NCBI RefSeq assembly: GCF_006442975.2
Contig: NZ_CP083954.1
Span: 3,479,501-3,543,500, forward strand
Direction: 5' to 3'
DNA length: 64,000 nucleotides
From: Mesorhizobium sp. B2-1-1
GTDB lineage: Bacteria; Pseudomonadota; Alphaproteobacteria; Rhizobiales; Rhizobiaceae
Under the pieces are notes generated by a model that searched no databases, had not been told where the DNA came from, and was given only the letters and a program-made list of their open reading frames with translations. Shown here piece after piece: positions 46,280-56,129 of this stretch; positions within the stretch are counted from its first letter, which is position 1, and every line of letters begins with the position of its first letter. Position numbers and translations under genes: made by a program.

Positions 46280-47851
46280 ATGGCAGCAGCATTTGATCTG
46301 AAAAACGACAATTTGGTCGTCATCATCGGCTCGGGGGCCGGCGGCGGCACGCTCGGCAATGAACTCGCCCAGAAGGGCATCGACGTCGTCATCCTGGAGG
46401 CCGGCGCACGCCACGAATTCGACGACTTCATCAATGACGAGTGGGACTCCTTTGCCCAACTCGCCTGGAAAGACAAGCGCACGACTTCGGGCGACTGGCG
46501 CGTAGCCAGGGATTTTCCGAACCTGCCGGCCTGGATCGTGAAATCGGTCGGCGGCTCGACCACGCACTGGGCCGGCGCTTCGCTGCGCTTCCAGGAGCAT
46601 GAGTTCAAGACCGCCTCGACCTACGGCAAGGTGGAGGGCGCGAACCTGCTCGATTGGCCGGTGACACTGGCCGAGATGGAGCCCTACTACGCCAAGGCCG
46701 AAGCCAAGATGGGCGTCACCGGCACCAATGACTGGCCGAGGCTGCCGGGCAACAATAATTTCAAGCTGTTGAAGGCTGGTGCCGACAAGCTCGGCTACAA
46801 GGAATGTCACACCGGCAACATGGCGATCAATTCGGTCGAGCGTGACGACCGGATGTCCTGCCAGCAGACCGGCTTCTGCTTCCAGGGCTGCAAATGGGGC
46901 GCCAAATGGTCGACGCTCTACACCGAGATCCCGAAAGGCGAAGCGACAGGCCATCTCGAGGTGAGGCCGAACGCCATGGCCGTCAAGATCAACCATGACG
47001 CCTCGGGAAAGGTGACCGGCGTCGTCTATGCCGACAAGGACGGCAAGCTGCAGGAGCAGAAGGCCCGCATCGTCGCCGTCGCCGGCAATTCGATTGAAAG
47101 CCCGCGCCTGCTGCTCAATTCGGCTTCGAGCAAGTTCCCTGACGGGCTCGCCAATTCATCGGGGCAGGTGGGCAAGAACTACATGCGCCACACCACCGGC
47201 TCGGTCTATGCCATCTTCGACAAACCGGTGCACATGTATCGCGGCACCACGATGGCCGGCATCATCCGCGACGAGGCGCGGCATGATCCATCGCGCGGTT
47301 TCGTCGGCGGCTACGAATTCGAGACGCTTTCGCTCGGCCTGCCGTTTATGGCGGCCTTCCTCGATCCCGGCGCTTGGGGCCGCTCCTTCACCACCGCGCT
47401 CGACCACTACGACCACATGGCAGGGCTGTGGATCGTCGGCGAGGACATGCCGCGCGAAGAAAACCGCATCACGCTGCATGCCGACGAAAAGGACGAGCAC
47501 GGCATGCCGATCGCCGATGTGCATTTCGACGATCATCCCAACGATACGGCGATGCGCGATCATGCCTACAAACAGGCCACGGCGCTCTACGATGCGGTTG
47601 GAGCGACGCGTACTTTCCCGACGCCGCCTTATCCTTCCACCCATAATCTCGGCACAAACCGGATGAGCGAGAAGGCGGCCGAAGGCGTCGTCAACAAGCA
47701 CGGCCAGACGCACGACATCAATAACCTGTTCGTTTCCGACGGCAGCCAGTTCACGACAGGCGCGGCCGAGAACCCGACGCTGACGATCGTCTCGCTGGCG
47801 ATCCGGCAGGCCGATTACATCGCCAGCCAAATGTCAGCGAGAAGCATCTAG
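46280..47851 (+). CDS. GMC-family FAD-dependent dehydrogenase, large subunit
   Basis: A 523-residue flavoprotein. The FAD-binding motif is VVIIGSGAGGGTLGNELA with E in VVILEAG. GMC motifs follow: VGGSTTHWAGAS, and a C-terminal region THNLGTNRMS and NPTLTIVSLA. It has no signal peptide of its own, so export with the Tat-signal small subunit is inferred. The sugar or alcohol substrate is unknown, and a cytochrome c subunit, usual in this complex, is not encoded next to it. A strong terminator follows. Confidence 0.87.
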   Translation: MAAAFDLKNDNLVVIIGSGAGGGTLGNELAQKGIDVVILEAGARHEFDDFINDEWDSFAQLAWKDKRTTSGDWRVARDFPNLPAWIVKSVGGSTTHWAGASLRFQEHEFKTASTYGKVEGANLLDWPVTLAEMEPYYAKAEAKMGVTGTNDWPRLPGNNNFKLLKAGADKLGYKECHTGNMAINSVERDDRMSCQQTGFCFQGCKWGAKWSTLYTEIPKGEATGHLEVRPNAMAVKINHDASGKVTGVVYADKDGKLQEQKARIVAVAGNSIESPRLLLNSASSKFPDGLANSSGQVGKNYMRHTTGSVYAIFDKPVHMYRGTTMAGIIRDEARHDPSRGFVGGYEFETLSLGLPFMAAFLDPGAWGRSFTTALDHYDHMAGLWIVGEDMPREENRITLHADEKDEHGMPIADVHFDDHPNDTAMRDHAYKQATALYDAVGATRTFPTPPYPSTHNLGTNRMSEKAAEGVVNKHGQTHDINNLFVSDGSQFTTGAAENPTLTIVSLAIRQADYIASQMSARSI

Positions 47852-47872
47852 TTCCACCTCCCGACTGCCTGC

Positions 47873-47909
47873 TGGCGCGGAGCCCCGACCGGGGTTCCGC
47901 GCCATTTTT
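47873..47909 (+). terminator. Rho-independent terminator of the GMC operon
   Basis: A long stem (TGGCGCGGA and CCCC paired with GGGG and TCCGCGCCA, one mismatch) is followed by TTTTT, 21 bases after the GMC stop codon. Confidence 0.88.
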
Positions 47910-47917
47910 CTCGACTT

Positions 47918-48316
47918 TCAGCCCTTGGTGCAGGTCGAGGCGGTGAAGGCGCCGTCGGGCTGTCTCATGATGATGTCGAACGAGGGCGGGCCCTGACCAT
48001 CCAGAGTTGCCTGAGTGAGGGACAACGAGTTGCCGCCGGCGGTGTAGCCGCCGAGCGGTCCCAGCCAGGAGATCACCCCATTTGCGTCCATCTGGTAATT
48101 GTAGCCCTGCTGGGCGGTCCCGAAGGTGACTGGGCCGGTATAGACGTTTCCCTTGATGGTGATGTCGCCGAGGTTGAGGAACATGCCGAGCAGGTAGACC
48201 TCGCAATGATAAATGCCGTCGGGCATCTTGCCGTCGCTGAAGTCGGCTCGCGCCGCCCCGGTCGCCGCCGCCAGAAACAATAGGCCGGTAGAGATGCGTG
48301 AAATTCCGGATGCCAT
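47918..48316 (-). CDS. Small exported protein of unknown function
   Basis: A 132-residue protein with a signal peptide (ISTGLLFLAAATGAARA). The mature part is beta-rich with two cysteines (YHCEVYLLG, TASTCTKG) that could form a disulphide. I do not recognise the family. It converges on the GMC operon and is divergent from urtA. Confidence 0.6.
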   Translation of the reverse strand: MASGISRISTGLLFLAAATGAARADFSDGKMPDGIYHCEVYLLGMFLNLGDITIKGNVYTGPVTFGTAQQGYNYQMDANGVISWLGPLGGYTAGGNSLSLTQATLDGQGPPSFDIIMRQPDGAFTASTCTKG

Positions 48317-48630
48317 GACGTCGCTCGGTTGAGGGGCGAACTTGCCCCATTTGTGTGCCGTACCGCAATATTTGTCGCGTGCGGCCCGCGTCCGGAGATC
48401 AAAATCTAGGCATTTGGAGAAATTGGACGAAAATTAGGCAAAAACCGTGTGCGCTGCGCAAATTTCTCTCAACCAATTTTTAACCGGGCGCTCACGATTT
48501 CTCTAAGTACGATACATCAAGCCGCTGATAACATTGAGCATTAACTCCTTCCACGAAACCGCCTCGGCGATTGGCATGGGGGTTGCTTCGTAGTGTTGCG
48601 TTGCAATCAATCAGCTTGGGAGTGTCAGGC
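48317..48630. other. urtA upstream region, 314 bp
   Basis: AT-rich for this genome, especially 48400-48520. It holds the sigma-54 promoter described separately and, at about 48448-48461, a weak dyad (TGTGCGCTGCGCA) that is the nearest thing to an NtrC site I can see. No gene is apparent. Confidence 0.5.
48572..48587 (+). promoter_or_regulatory. Sigma-54 promoter of urtABCDE
   Basis: TGGCATGGGGGTTGCT matches the -24/-12 consensus TGGCAY-R-N4-TTGCW, with the invariant GG (48573-48574) and GC (48585-48586) separated by exactly 10 bases. Transcription should start near 48598, about 33 bases before the urtA ATG. Confidence 0.85.
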
Positions 48631-49941
48631 ATGAGGGGTAATTTCTCGACAATAACAAAAATGTTTTCGGCGGGCGTGGTCGCTGCCGGCCTGTCGATGT
48701 CGGCGCCCGCGAAGGCGGCCGACGACACGATCAAGGTCGGCATCCTCCATTCGCTGTCCGGCACGATGGCGATTTCGGAGACGACGCTGAAGGATGCCAT
48801 GCTGATGCTCATCGACGAGCAGAATGCCAAGGGCGGCCTGCTCGGCAAGAAGCTCGAAGCGGTCGTCGTCGATCCGGCGTCCAACTGGCCGCTCTTCGCC
48901 GAGAAAGCGCGCGAGCTGATCTCCAAGGACAAGGTCGCGGCGGTGTTCGGCTGCTGGACCTCGGTGTCGCGCAAATCGGTGCTGCCGGTGTTCTCGGAAC
49001 TCGACAACATCCTGTTCTATCCAGTCCAGTATGAGGGCGAGGAGAGCGAGCGCAACGTGTTCTATACGGGCGCGGCGCCGAACCAGCAGGCCATTCCGGC
49101 CGTCGACTATCTGATGAGCGAGGATGGCGGCTCGGTGAAGCGATGGGTGCTGGAAGGCACCGACTATGTCTATCCCCGCACCACCAACAAGATCCTCGAG
49201 GCCTATTTGAAGGCCAAGGGCGTCGCGGCGGAAGACATCATGGTCAACTACACGCCGTTCGGTTTCTCGGACTGGCAGACCGAAGTCTCGGCAATCAAGA
49301 AGTTCGGTTCGGCCGGCAAGAAGACCGCCGTCGTCTCCACCGTCAACGGCGACGCCAACGTGCCGTTCTACAAGGAACTGGGCAACCAGGGCATCAAGGC
49401 CGAGGACATCCCGGTCATGGCCTTCTCGGTCGGCGAGGAGGAGCTTGCCGGTCTCGACACGGCGCCGCTGGTCGGCCATCTCGCCGCCTGGAACTACTTC
49501 GAGAGCGTCGACACGCCCGAGAACAAGAAGTTCATCGCCGACTGGCACAAGTTCATCAAGAACGACAAGCGCACCACCAACGACCCGATGGAGGCCCACT
49601 ATATCGGCTTCAACATGTGGGTGAAGGCGGTCGAGAAGGCCGGCACCACCGATCCGGACAAGGTGATTGACGCCATGGTCGGCGTCTCGGTGCCGAACCT
49701 GACCGGCGGCTACTCGACGATGATGCCGAACCATCACATCACCAAGCCGGTGCTGATCGGTGAAATCCAGGCCGACGGCCAGTTCGAGACGGTCTCGCGC
49801 ACGCCGGGGCTGGTGATGGGCGACGAGTGGTCGGATTACCTGCCCGACTCCAAGGACTTGATCTCCGATTGGCGGGCGCCTCTGTCCTGCGGCAACTTCA
49901 ATGTCGCCACCGGCAAATGCGGCGGCAAGGGTACAAACTGA
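48631..49941 (+). CDS. urtA: Urea ABC transporter, substrate-binding protein
   Basis: A 436-residue periplasmic binding protein with a Sec signal peptide ending near APAKA. The family body is clear: IKVGILHSLSGTMAISE, then GCWTSVSRKSVLPVFSE and LFYPVQYEGEE, characteristic of UrtA (urea/short-chain amide type) rather than leucine-binding proteins. The ATG at 48631 follows a GGGAG and the sigma-54 promoter. It is first in urtABCDE; two hairpins separate it from urtB. Confidence 0.93.
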   Translation: MRGNFSTITKMFSAGVVAAGLSMSAPAKAADDTIKVGILHSLSGTMAISETTLKDAMLMLIDEQNAKGGLLGKKLEAVVVDPASNWPLFAEKARELISKDKVAAVFGCWTSVSRKSVLPVFSELDNILFYPVQYEGEESERNVFYTGAAPNQQAIPAVDYLMSEDGGSVKRWVLEGTDYVYPRTTNKILEAYLKAKGVAAEDIMVNYTPFGFSDWQTEVSAIKKFGSAGKKTAVVSTVNGDANVPFYKELGNQGIKAEDIPVMAFSVGEEELAGLDTAPLVGHLAAWNYFESVDTPENKKFIADWHKFIKNDKRTTNDPMEAHYIGFNMWVKAVEKAGTTDPDKVIDAMVGVSVPNLTGGYSTMMPNHHITKPVLIGEIQADGQFETVSRTPGLVMGDEWSDYLPDSKDLISDWRAPLSCGNFNVATGKCGGKGTN

Positions 49942-49952
49942 TCCTCCCGGGC

Positions 49953-50014
49953 TGGACCTTCAGGTCCATGCCCATGACCGCGAGCGTCCGGACGGTTCCT
50001 TCGCCGTCCGGACG
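49953..50014 (+). other. Two hairpins between urtA and urtB
   Basis: The first is TGGACCT (49953-49959) paired with AGGTCCA (49962-49968). The second is CGTCCGGACGG (49985-49995) paired with its exact complement (50004-50014) around an 8-base loop. No T-run follows either. They probably stabilise or partly terminate the urtA message. Confidence 0.6.
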
Positions 50015-50047
50015 TCCAACTCAACCCTGAAGAGTCGCCTGACGCCG

Positions 50048-51664
50048 ATGAACCTTTTCCGCGCACTTGGCCTGACACTGCTGTTCTTGCTGGCGACGCT
50101 GTCGTCATCGGGCGCCGGCGAAGCCGATCTGCGTGGCATCATCGCCAAGTTCGCCGCCGCCAAGGGTTTTTCGGAGACGGGAGCTGTCGTTCACGACCTG
50201 GCGGCGACCGGCGATCCGGCAGTGGAGCGGCCTCTTGCGGCACTCGCCGATGGCAATCTTTACATCCGCAAGATCGATTCCCTGGTCTTCGTAGGCAAGG
50301 AAGGCGGCGAACGGGTCCAGCTTTTCGACCCGCTGAGCGGTGAGCCATCCGGTGAAGCAGCCAAGGACGACATCACCAAGATCAAGGTCAACAACACGCT
50401 GCGCCGCACCATCCGCGATGCGCTGGGCACGCTGACGCTTGGCGCCAAGAATCCGGCCGTGCGGCTCGCCGCCGCCGACACCATGTTCAAGACGCCCGAT
50501 TCCGCAAACATCGAGCCGCTCGACGCTGCGATCGCCAATGAGACGGTCGCCAGTGTCAAGACCTTGCTGGAACAGGCTCGTGCCGCGTCGATTCTGAGCT
50601 CGGATCTGCCTGATGCCGACAAGCTCGCGGCAATCGCCCTGATCGGCGCGCGCGGCGACCGCGATGCGGTATCGCTGCTCACCTCGGCAGAGGCCAAAGC
50701 CTCGGGCGCAGTGAAGGAAGCGGCGACCGCGGCAATCGCCAACATCAATTCGACGCTGGCCCTGTGGGACGCCGGACAGAACATCTGGTACGGCATTTCG
50801 CTGGGCTCGGTGCTGCTGCTGGCGGCGATCGGGCTTGCCATCACCTTCGGCGTCATGGGCGTCATCAACATGGCGCATGGCGAGATGGTGATGCTCGGCG
50901 CCTACACGACCTTCGTTGTCCAGCAGGTGATCCGTACATCCTTTCCCGGCCTGTTCGACTGGTCGCTGGTGATCGCGCTGCCGCTCGCCTTCCTGGTCGC
51001 GGGGCTTGTCGGCCTCGCCATCGAGCGCGGCATTATCCGCTTCCTCTACGGCCGGCCGCTGGAGACGCTGCTGGCGACATGGGGCGTTTCGCTAATCCTG
51101 CAGCAGGCAGTGCGCTCGATCTTCGGGCCGACCAACCAGGAGGTCGGCAATCCCTCCTGGATGTCGGGTTCGTTCGATGTCGGCCAGCTTGCCATCACCT
51201 GGAACCGGCTCTGGATCCTGGTCTTCGCGCTTAGCGTCTTTGCCGTGCTGCTCTATGTGATGAAGCGCACCCCCTGGGGCCTACAGATGCGCGCCGTCAC
51301 TGCCAACCGCCGCATGGCCGCCTCCATGGGCATCAGGACGCCATGGGTCGACGCGCTGACCTTCGCGCTCGGCTCCGGCATTGCCGGCATTGCCGGCGTG
51401 GCGCTCAGCCAGATCGACAATGTCTCGCCCAATCTCGGCCGTGGCTACATCATCGACAGTTTCATGGTCGTCGTCTTCGGCGGCGTCGGCAATCTGTGGG
51501 GCACGCTGGTCGGCGCCTTTTCGCTGGGCATCGTCAACAAGTTCCTGGAACCCTATGCCGGCGCCGTGCTCGGCAAGATCGTCGTGCTGGTGCTGATCAT
51601 CCTGTTCATCCAGAAGCGCCCGCGCGGCCTGTTCGCGCTCAAGGGCAGGGCGGTGGAAGCATGA
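50048..51664 (+). CDS. urtB: Urea ABC transporter, permease UrtB
   Basis: A 538-residue inner-membrane permease of the LivH type. A signal peptide (LFRALGLTLLFLLATLSSSGAG) and a roughly 220-residue periplasmic, helical HEAT-like extension precede the permease domain (GLAITFGVMGVINMAHGEMVMLGAY; VVVFGGVGNLWGTLVGA), as is usual for UrtB. It ends in ATGA, overlapping the urtC start by 4 bases. Confidence 0.93.
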   Translation: MNLFRALGLTLLFLLATLSSSGAGEADLRGIIAKFAAAKGFSETGAVVHDLAATGDPAVERPLAALADGNLYIRKIDSLVFVGKEGGERVQLFDPLSGEPSGEAAKDDITKIKVNNTLRRTIRDALGTLTLGAKNPAVRLAAADTMFKTPDSANIEPLDAAIANETVASVKTLLEQARAASILSSDLPDADKLAAIALIGARGDRDAVSLLTSAEAKASGAVKEAATAAIANINSTLALWDAGQNIWYGISLGSVLLLAAIGLAITFGVMGVINMAHGEMVMLGAYTTFVVQQVIRTSFPGLFDWSLVIALPLAFLVAGLVGLAIERGIIRFLYGRPLETLLATWGVSLILQQAVRSIFGPTNQEVGNPSWMSGSFDVGQLAITWNRLWILVFALSVFAVLLYVMKRTPWGLQMRAVTANRRMAASMGIRTPWVDALTFALGSGIAGIAGVALSQIDNVSPNLGRGYIIDSFMVVVFGGVGNLWGTLVGAFSLGIVNKFLEPYAGAVLGKIVVLVLIILFIQKRPRGLFALKGRAVEA

Positions 51665-52890
51665 TGTCGGGACGCTTCTTCGCCGCGGGCGCGGACCGCC
51701 GCATCGCCATCACCATTTTCATCCTGCTCGCGGCCGCGATCGTCGGCCCTCTGCTCAATCTTGCTGTGTCACCGACGAGCGCCTTCTACGTCCCGCCCTA
51801 TATCGTGGCGCTGACCGGCAAATATCTCTGCTACGCGCTGCTTGCCTTGGCGCTCGATCTTGTCTGGGGCTATTGCGGCATCCTTTCGCTCGGCCACGGC
51901 GCCTTCTTCGCGCTCGGCGGCTACGCGATGGGCATGTATCTGATGCGCCAGATCGGCTCGCGCGGCGTCTATGGCAACCCGATCCTGCCTGATTTCATGG
52001 TATTCCTGAACTACAAGGAGCTGCCCTGGTTCTGGACCGGCTTCGACCATTTCTGGTTCGCCGGCCTCATGGTGCTCGCGGTGCCCGGCCTGCTCGCCTT
52101 CGTCTTCGGCTGGTTCGCCTTCCGCAGCCGCGTCACAGGCGTCTATCTCTCGATCATCACACAGGCGATGACCTATGCGCTGCTGCTCGCCTTCTTCCGC
52201 AACGACATGGGCTTCGGCGGCAACAACGGCCTGACCGATTTCAAGGACATTCTGGGCTTCAACGTCCAGGCCGACGTGACCCGCTCGGCGCTGTTCGCGG
52301 CCAGCGCGGTGATGCTTGCGCTCGGCGTCTTCGTCACCTGGGCGATCGTCGGCTCCAAATACGGCAAGCTGCTGATGGCGGTGCGCGATGCCGAAAGCCG
52401 CACCCGCTTCCTCGGCTGGCGGGCTGAGAATGTGAAGTTGTTCGCCTTCACGGTTTCAGCTGTCATGGCCGGCGTCGCGGGCGCGCTTTACGTGCCGCAG
52501 GTCGGCATCATCAATCCGGGCGAATTCGAACCCTCCAATTCGATCGAGGTGGTGATCTGGGCCGCGGTCGGCGGGCGCGGCACCATCATCGGGCCGATCA
52601 TCGGTGCGCTGCTGGTCAACGCCGGAAAATCCTGGTTCACCGGCGTGCTGCCTGAACTGTGGCTGTTCGCACTCGGCGGCGTGTTCGTCGCCGTGACGCT
52701 GCTCTTGCCGAAAGGCATCATCGGCATGTGGGATAGCTGGCGCGGCAACGCCAAGGCGCTGCGCGCGGCATCGTTGGCCGAGGAGGCCGGCGCCGATGGT
52801 GAAATCGCGCCGTCCAAAGTCGTGCAGGCGGCGGCCAAAACACCCGGCGAATGGTCCTCGTCCAGCCTCGAACCACAGCCGGCGGAGTAA
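51661..52890 (+). CDS. urtC: Urea ABC transporter, permease UrtC
   Basis: A 409-residue LivM-type permease. Motifs are ALDLVWGYCGILSLGHGAFFALGGYAMGMYLM, FGGNNGLTDFKDILGFN and VVIWAAVGGRGTIIGPIIGA. The last 50 residues are a polar cytoplasmic tail. The ATG at 51661 overlaps the urtB stop by 4 bases; upstream open frame is the urtB coding region. Confidence 0.93.
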   Translation: MMSGRFFAAGADRRIAITIFILLAAAIVGPLLNLAVSPTSAFYVPPYIVALTGKYLCYALLALALDLVWGYCGILSLGHGAFFALGGYAMGMYLMRQIGSRGVYGNPILPDFMVFLNYKELPWFWTGFDHFWFAGLMVLAVPGLLAFVFGWFAFRSRVTGVYLSIITQAMTYALLLAFFRNDMGFGGNNGLTDFKDILGFNVQADVTRSALFAASAVMLALGVFVTWAIVGSKYGKLLMAVRDAESRTRFLGWRAENVKLFAFTVSAVMAGVAGALYVPQVGIINPGEFEPSNSIEVVIWAAVGGRGTIIGPIIGALLVNAGKSWFTGVLPELWLFALGGVFVAVTLLLPKGIIGMWDSWRGNAKALRAASLAEEAGADGEIAPSKVVQAAAKTPGEWSSSSLEPQPAE

Positions 52891-52896
52891 CGAGCG

Positions 52897-53643
<747 letters not shown>

Positions 53644-53712
53644 GCATGGTTTGGCGGGTGCAATTCCATCGCTTCGATCTTGCCTTCCTTCGGTTCTGGA
53701 GAAGGCGCTGAC

Positions 53713-54408
53713 ATGCTCGAAGTTTCCGATGCCACGCTCCACTACGGCGCCGCCCAGGCGCTGCGCGGCGTGTCGCTGAAGGCGGGCGCCGGCAAGATCA
53801 CTTGCGTGCTCGGCCGCAATGGCGTCGGCAAGACCAGTTTGATGAGATCGATCGTCGGCCACCACAGGCTGACGAGCGGAAGCGTTGCCTTCGAGGGGAA
53901 GGCGCTCGACCGGAGCGCGGCGTATGACCGCGCCCGGTCGGGCATCGCATTCGTGCCGCAGGGCAGGGAGATCTTTCCGCTGCTCAGCGTGCGGGAAAAC
54001 CTTGAATCGGGATTCTCGCCCCTGAAACGGGCCGACCGCAACGTGCCGGCGCATGTCTTCGAATTGTTTCCGGTGCTCAAGCAGATGCTTGGCCGCCGCG
54101 GCGGCGATCTCTCCGGCGGCCAGCAGCAGCAGCTCGCCATCGGCAGGGCGCTGGTGATGCGGCCCAAGCTTCTGGTGCTCGATGAGCCGACGGAAGGTAT
54201 CCAGCCGTCCGTTATCAAGGACATCGGCCGCGCCATCCGCTATTTGCGCGACCAGGTCGGAATTGCGGTTCTTCTCGTGGAGCAATATCTCGACTTCTGC
54301 CGCGAACTCGCCGACGAGGTCAACATCATGGACCGCGGCCAGATCGTCCATACTGGTCCTGCGGAAGATCTCGACCGGGCGGATGTCAGGAAGTTCCTGA
54401 CGGTGTAA
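53713..54408 (+). CDS. urtE: Urea ABC transporter, ATPase UrtE
   Basis: A 231-residue LivF-type ATP-binding subunit. Walker A is GRNGVGKTSLMRSI, the signature is LSGGQQQQLAIGRAL (the four-glutamine run is typical of UrtE), Walker B is LLVLDEPTEGIQP and the H-loop VEQYLDF. The ATG at 53713 fits the family N-terminus; the 69 bases after urtD look non-coding. Confidence 0.93.
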   Translation: MLEVSDATLHYGAAQALRGVSLKAGAGKITCVLGRNGVGKTSLMRSIVGHHRLTSGSVAFEGKALDRSAAYDRARSGIAFVPQGREIFPLLSVRENLESGFSPLKRADRNVPAHVFELFPVLKQMLGRRGGDLSGGQQQQLAIGRALVMRPKLLVLDEPTEGIQPSVIKDIGRAIRYLRDQVGIAVLLVEQYLDFCRELADEVNIMDRGQIVHTGPAEDLDRADVRKFLTV

Positions 54409-54638
54409 ATCCATCTCCTGATGAAAGATTGCTCAACCTTTCTTCAACACCCGCTGGCACGCTCAATACTACATGCTAGTCTTCTGATGGCTTTGTGAGT
54501 CGGCCGCTTCCGTATCAGTCTGGTTTGTCGCAGATCGAGGTGGGCGACGGGCAAGTTCCGCGCAAGCATGCGTTCCTAGCATCGTCCCTGCGATCTCTGT
54601 CGTTCAACGCGTTTGGGCATACAGGCCAAGGGGCAGCC

Positions 54639-54815
54639 ATGGAACGTTACGTCGAGGACTACCAGAAGCGGCGGCTCACAGAGCGCGTCGACATCATCAC
54701 AGCCATCAACATTCTGAAGTCCCAGGGCTATGACCACGACGAGCTGATCGAGGAGATCACCAAGGTCTTCTATGTCGACCTCGATGCCTTCAATGAAATT
54801 GTCATGGCGGCGTAA
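54639..54815 (+). CDS. Small conserved-looking protein, 58 residues
   Basis: A 58-residue, acidic, helical protein (DYQKRRLTERVDIITAINILK, then DELIEEITKVFYVDLDAFNEIV). AAGGGG lies just upstream of the ATG at 54639. The codon use and lack of low-complexity sequence suggest a real gene. I do not recognise it; it lies 230 bases after urtE on the same strand. An in-frame extension to 54495 has no Shine-Dalgarno support. Confidence 0.65.
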   Translation: MERYVEDYQKRRLTERVDIITAINILKSQGYDHDELIEEITKVFYVDLDAFNEIVMAA

Positions 54816-54866
54816 AAGCCGCATTCGGCCATTCAACAATGATGGGCACGGCATTGATGCGCTTGG

Positions 54867-56018
54867 TCAGCTAGCGCGCCGGAATGGAGAGGCGGTGACG
54901 CGGTTGCGGCCGCCGCGCTTGGCGGCATAGAGCGCCTTGTCGGCGGCGCTAAGCACCTTGTCGAAGCTCAGGCCCTCTTTGGTGCCGAAAGCAAAGCCGG
55001 CGCTGACGGTGCACGTCAGGGGACCGTTCTCGGTGTCGATGCGGCGCGCGGCGAACGAGGTTCGTATCGCCTCGGCCGTGTTTTCCACTGTTTCGGGCAA
55101 AGTCCGCTTCAGCACCACCGCGAACTCCTCGCCCCCCATGCGCGCGGCGACATCGGTCGGGCGAAGGTTGCCGGCAAGCTCCTTGGCGAACACTTTCAGC
55201 ACCTCATCGCCCGTCGCGTGGCCGAACTGGTCGTTGATGGCCTTGAAGCTATCGAGGTCGAACACGACCACGGCGGTAAAGGCGCCGACGGGAGAATCGC
55301 CAAAGAGGTCGAACAGCGCGCGGCGGTTGAGCAGGCCGGTCAGCTGATCCGTCAGCGCGTTGCGGCGGTGATGCCCCGCCAGACGCCCCTGGTTGAGGGC
55401 CAGCGACAAGGCGCCGATGCCGGTCATGCTGGCGATGACGACGATGAGGCTGAGATCCTCGGCCCAGTTCCTTGGCGCATGGCTCAGGATCAGCTTGCCG
55501 TCCCATGCCAAAACCGTCGCGCAGAGCAGGAAGGACATGGCGGTCGCCGAATAGAGTGCGGCGGCGCCGATGGTAAGCGCTGGGGCCTCGGCGCGGCCCT
55601 TCCAGTATTCGGCGGCGGTTGCGAACAGGAGCAGGGCCGCGAACAGATTCTCGAACATGAAGCCGAGCCCGTCATAGCCGAGAGCCATGGGCGGCAGCGC
55701 CACTGCCAGCGAAATGCCGCTGCCGATCAAAACTCTGGGGATCGGCGAGCCGCCGCTTCTGAATTGGTATGCGGCGCCCAGCATCATGGAGAAGCCGACC
55801 AGCAGCAAGGTGAAGGTGGCGATGCCGAGGCCGCGCCTGGGCGCGTCGATATAGGCGTCATAGGTGAAGACCTCGCCCACCACCAGCATGGCGCTGAGCG
55901 CCCAGGTGAGCAGGAACTTGTCGGTGCGGGCGGTGAGCCATGTGCCGAACAACGTCAGGCTCAGGCAGGCAGCGGAGAAACCGACCGCCAGCAGAAGTGA
56001 GTTGTAGTCGAGCGACAT
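54867..56018 (-). CDS. Membrane diguanylate cyclase
   Basis: A 383-residue enzyme that makes cyclic di-GMP. The N-terminal half has about six transmembrane helices without a recognisable sensor domain. The GGDEF domain has DQLTGLLNRRALFDL, FDLDSFKAINDQFGH and the active-site GGEEF at residues 295-299. The inhibitory site R286-P-T-D289 lies five residues before it, so product inhibition is expected. It converges on the small 58-residue gene. Confidence 0.88.
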   Translation of the reverse strand: MSLDYNSLLLAVGFSAACLSLTLFGTWLTARTDKFLLTWALSAMLVVGEVFTYDAYIDAPRRGLGIATFTLLLVGFSMMLGAAYQFRSGGSPIPRVLIGSGISLAVALPPMALGYDGLGFMFENLFAALLLFATAAEYWKGRAEAPALTIGAAALYSATAMSFLLCATVLAWDGKLILSHAPRNWAEDLSLIVVIASMTGIGALSLALNQGRLAGHHRRNALTDQLTGLLNRRALFDLFGDSPVGAFTAVVVFDLDSFKAINDQFGHATGDEVLKVFAKELAGNLRPTDVAARMGGEEFAVVLKRTLPETVENTAEAIRTSFAARRIDTENGPLTCTVSAGFAFGTKEGLSFDKVLSAADKALYAAKRGGRNRVTASPFRRAS

Positions 56019-56129
56019 GCCCTCGTTCCTTGCCCGCGACGACCCTGCAGCCTGACGTTGCTGGAGTCATGACGCAAGGAAGTGTCGATAAGGTTACGAT
56101 CGCGGCGAAAAAGCCAAGCTTGCACGGCG

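Noticed and set aside
48448..48461. NtrC binding site upstream of urtA
   Set aside because: The dyad TGTGCGCTGCGCA matches the NtrC palindrome poorly; kept only as a weak candidate in the text.
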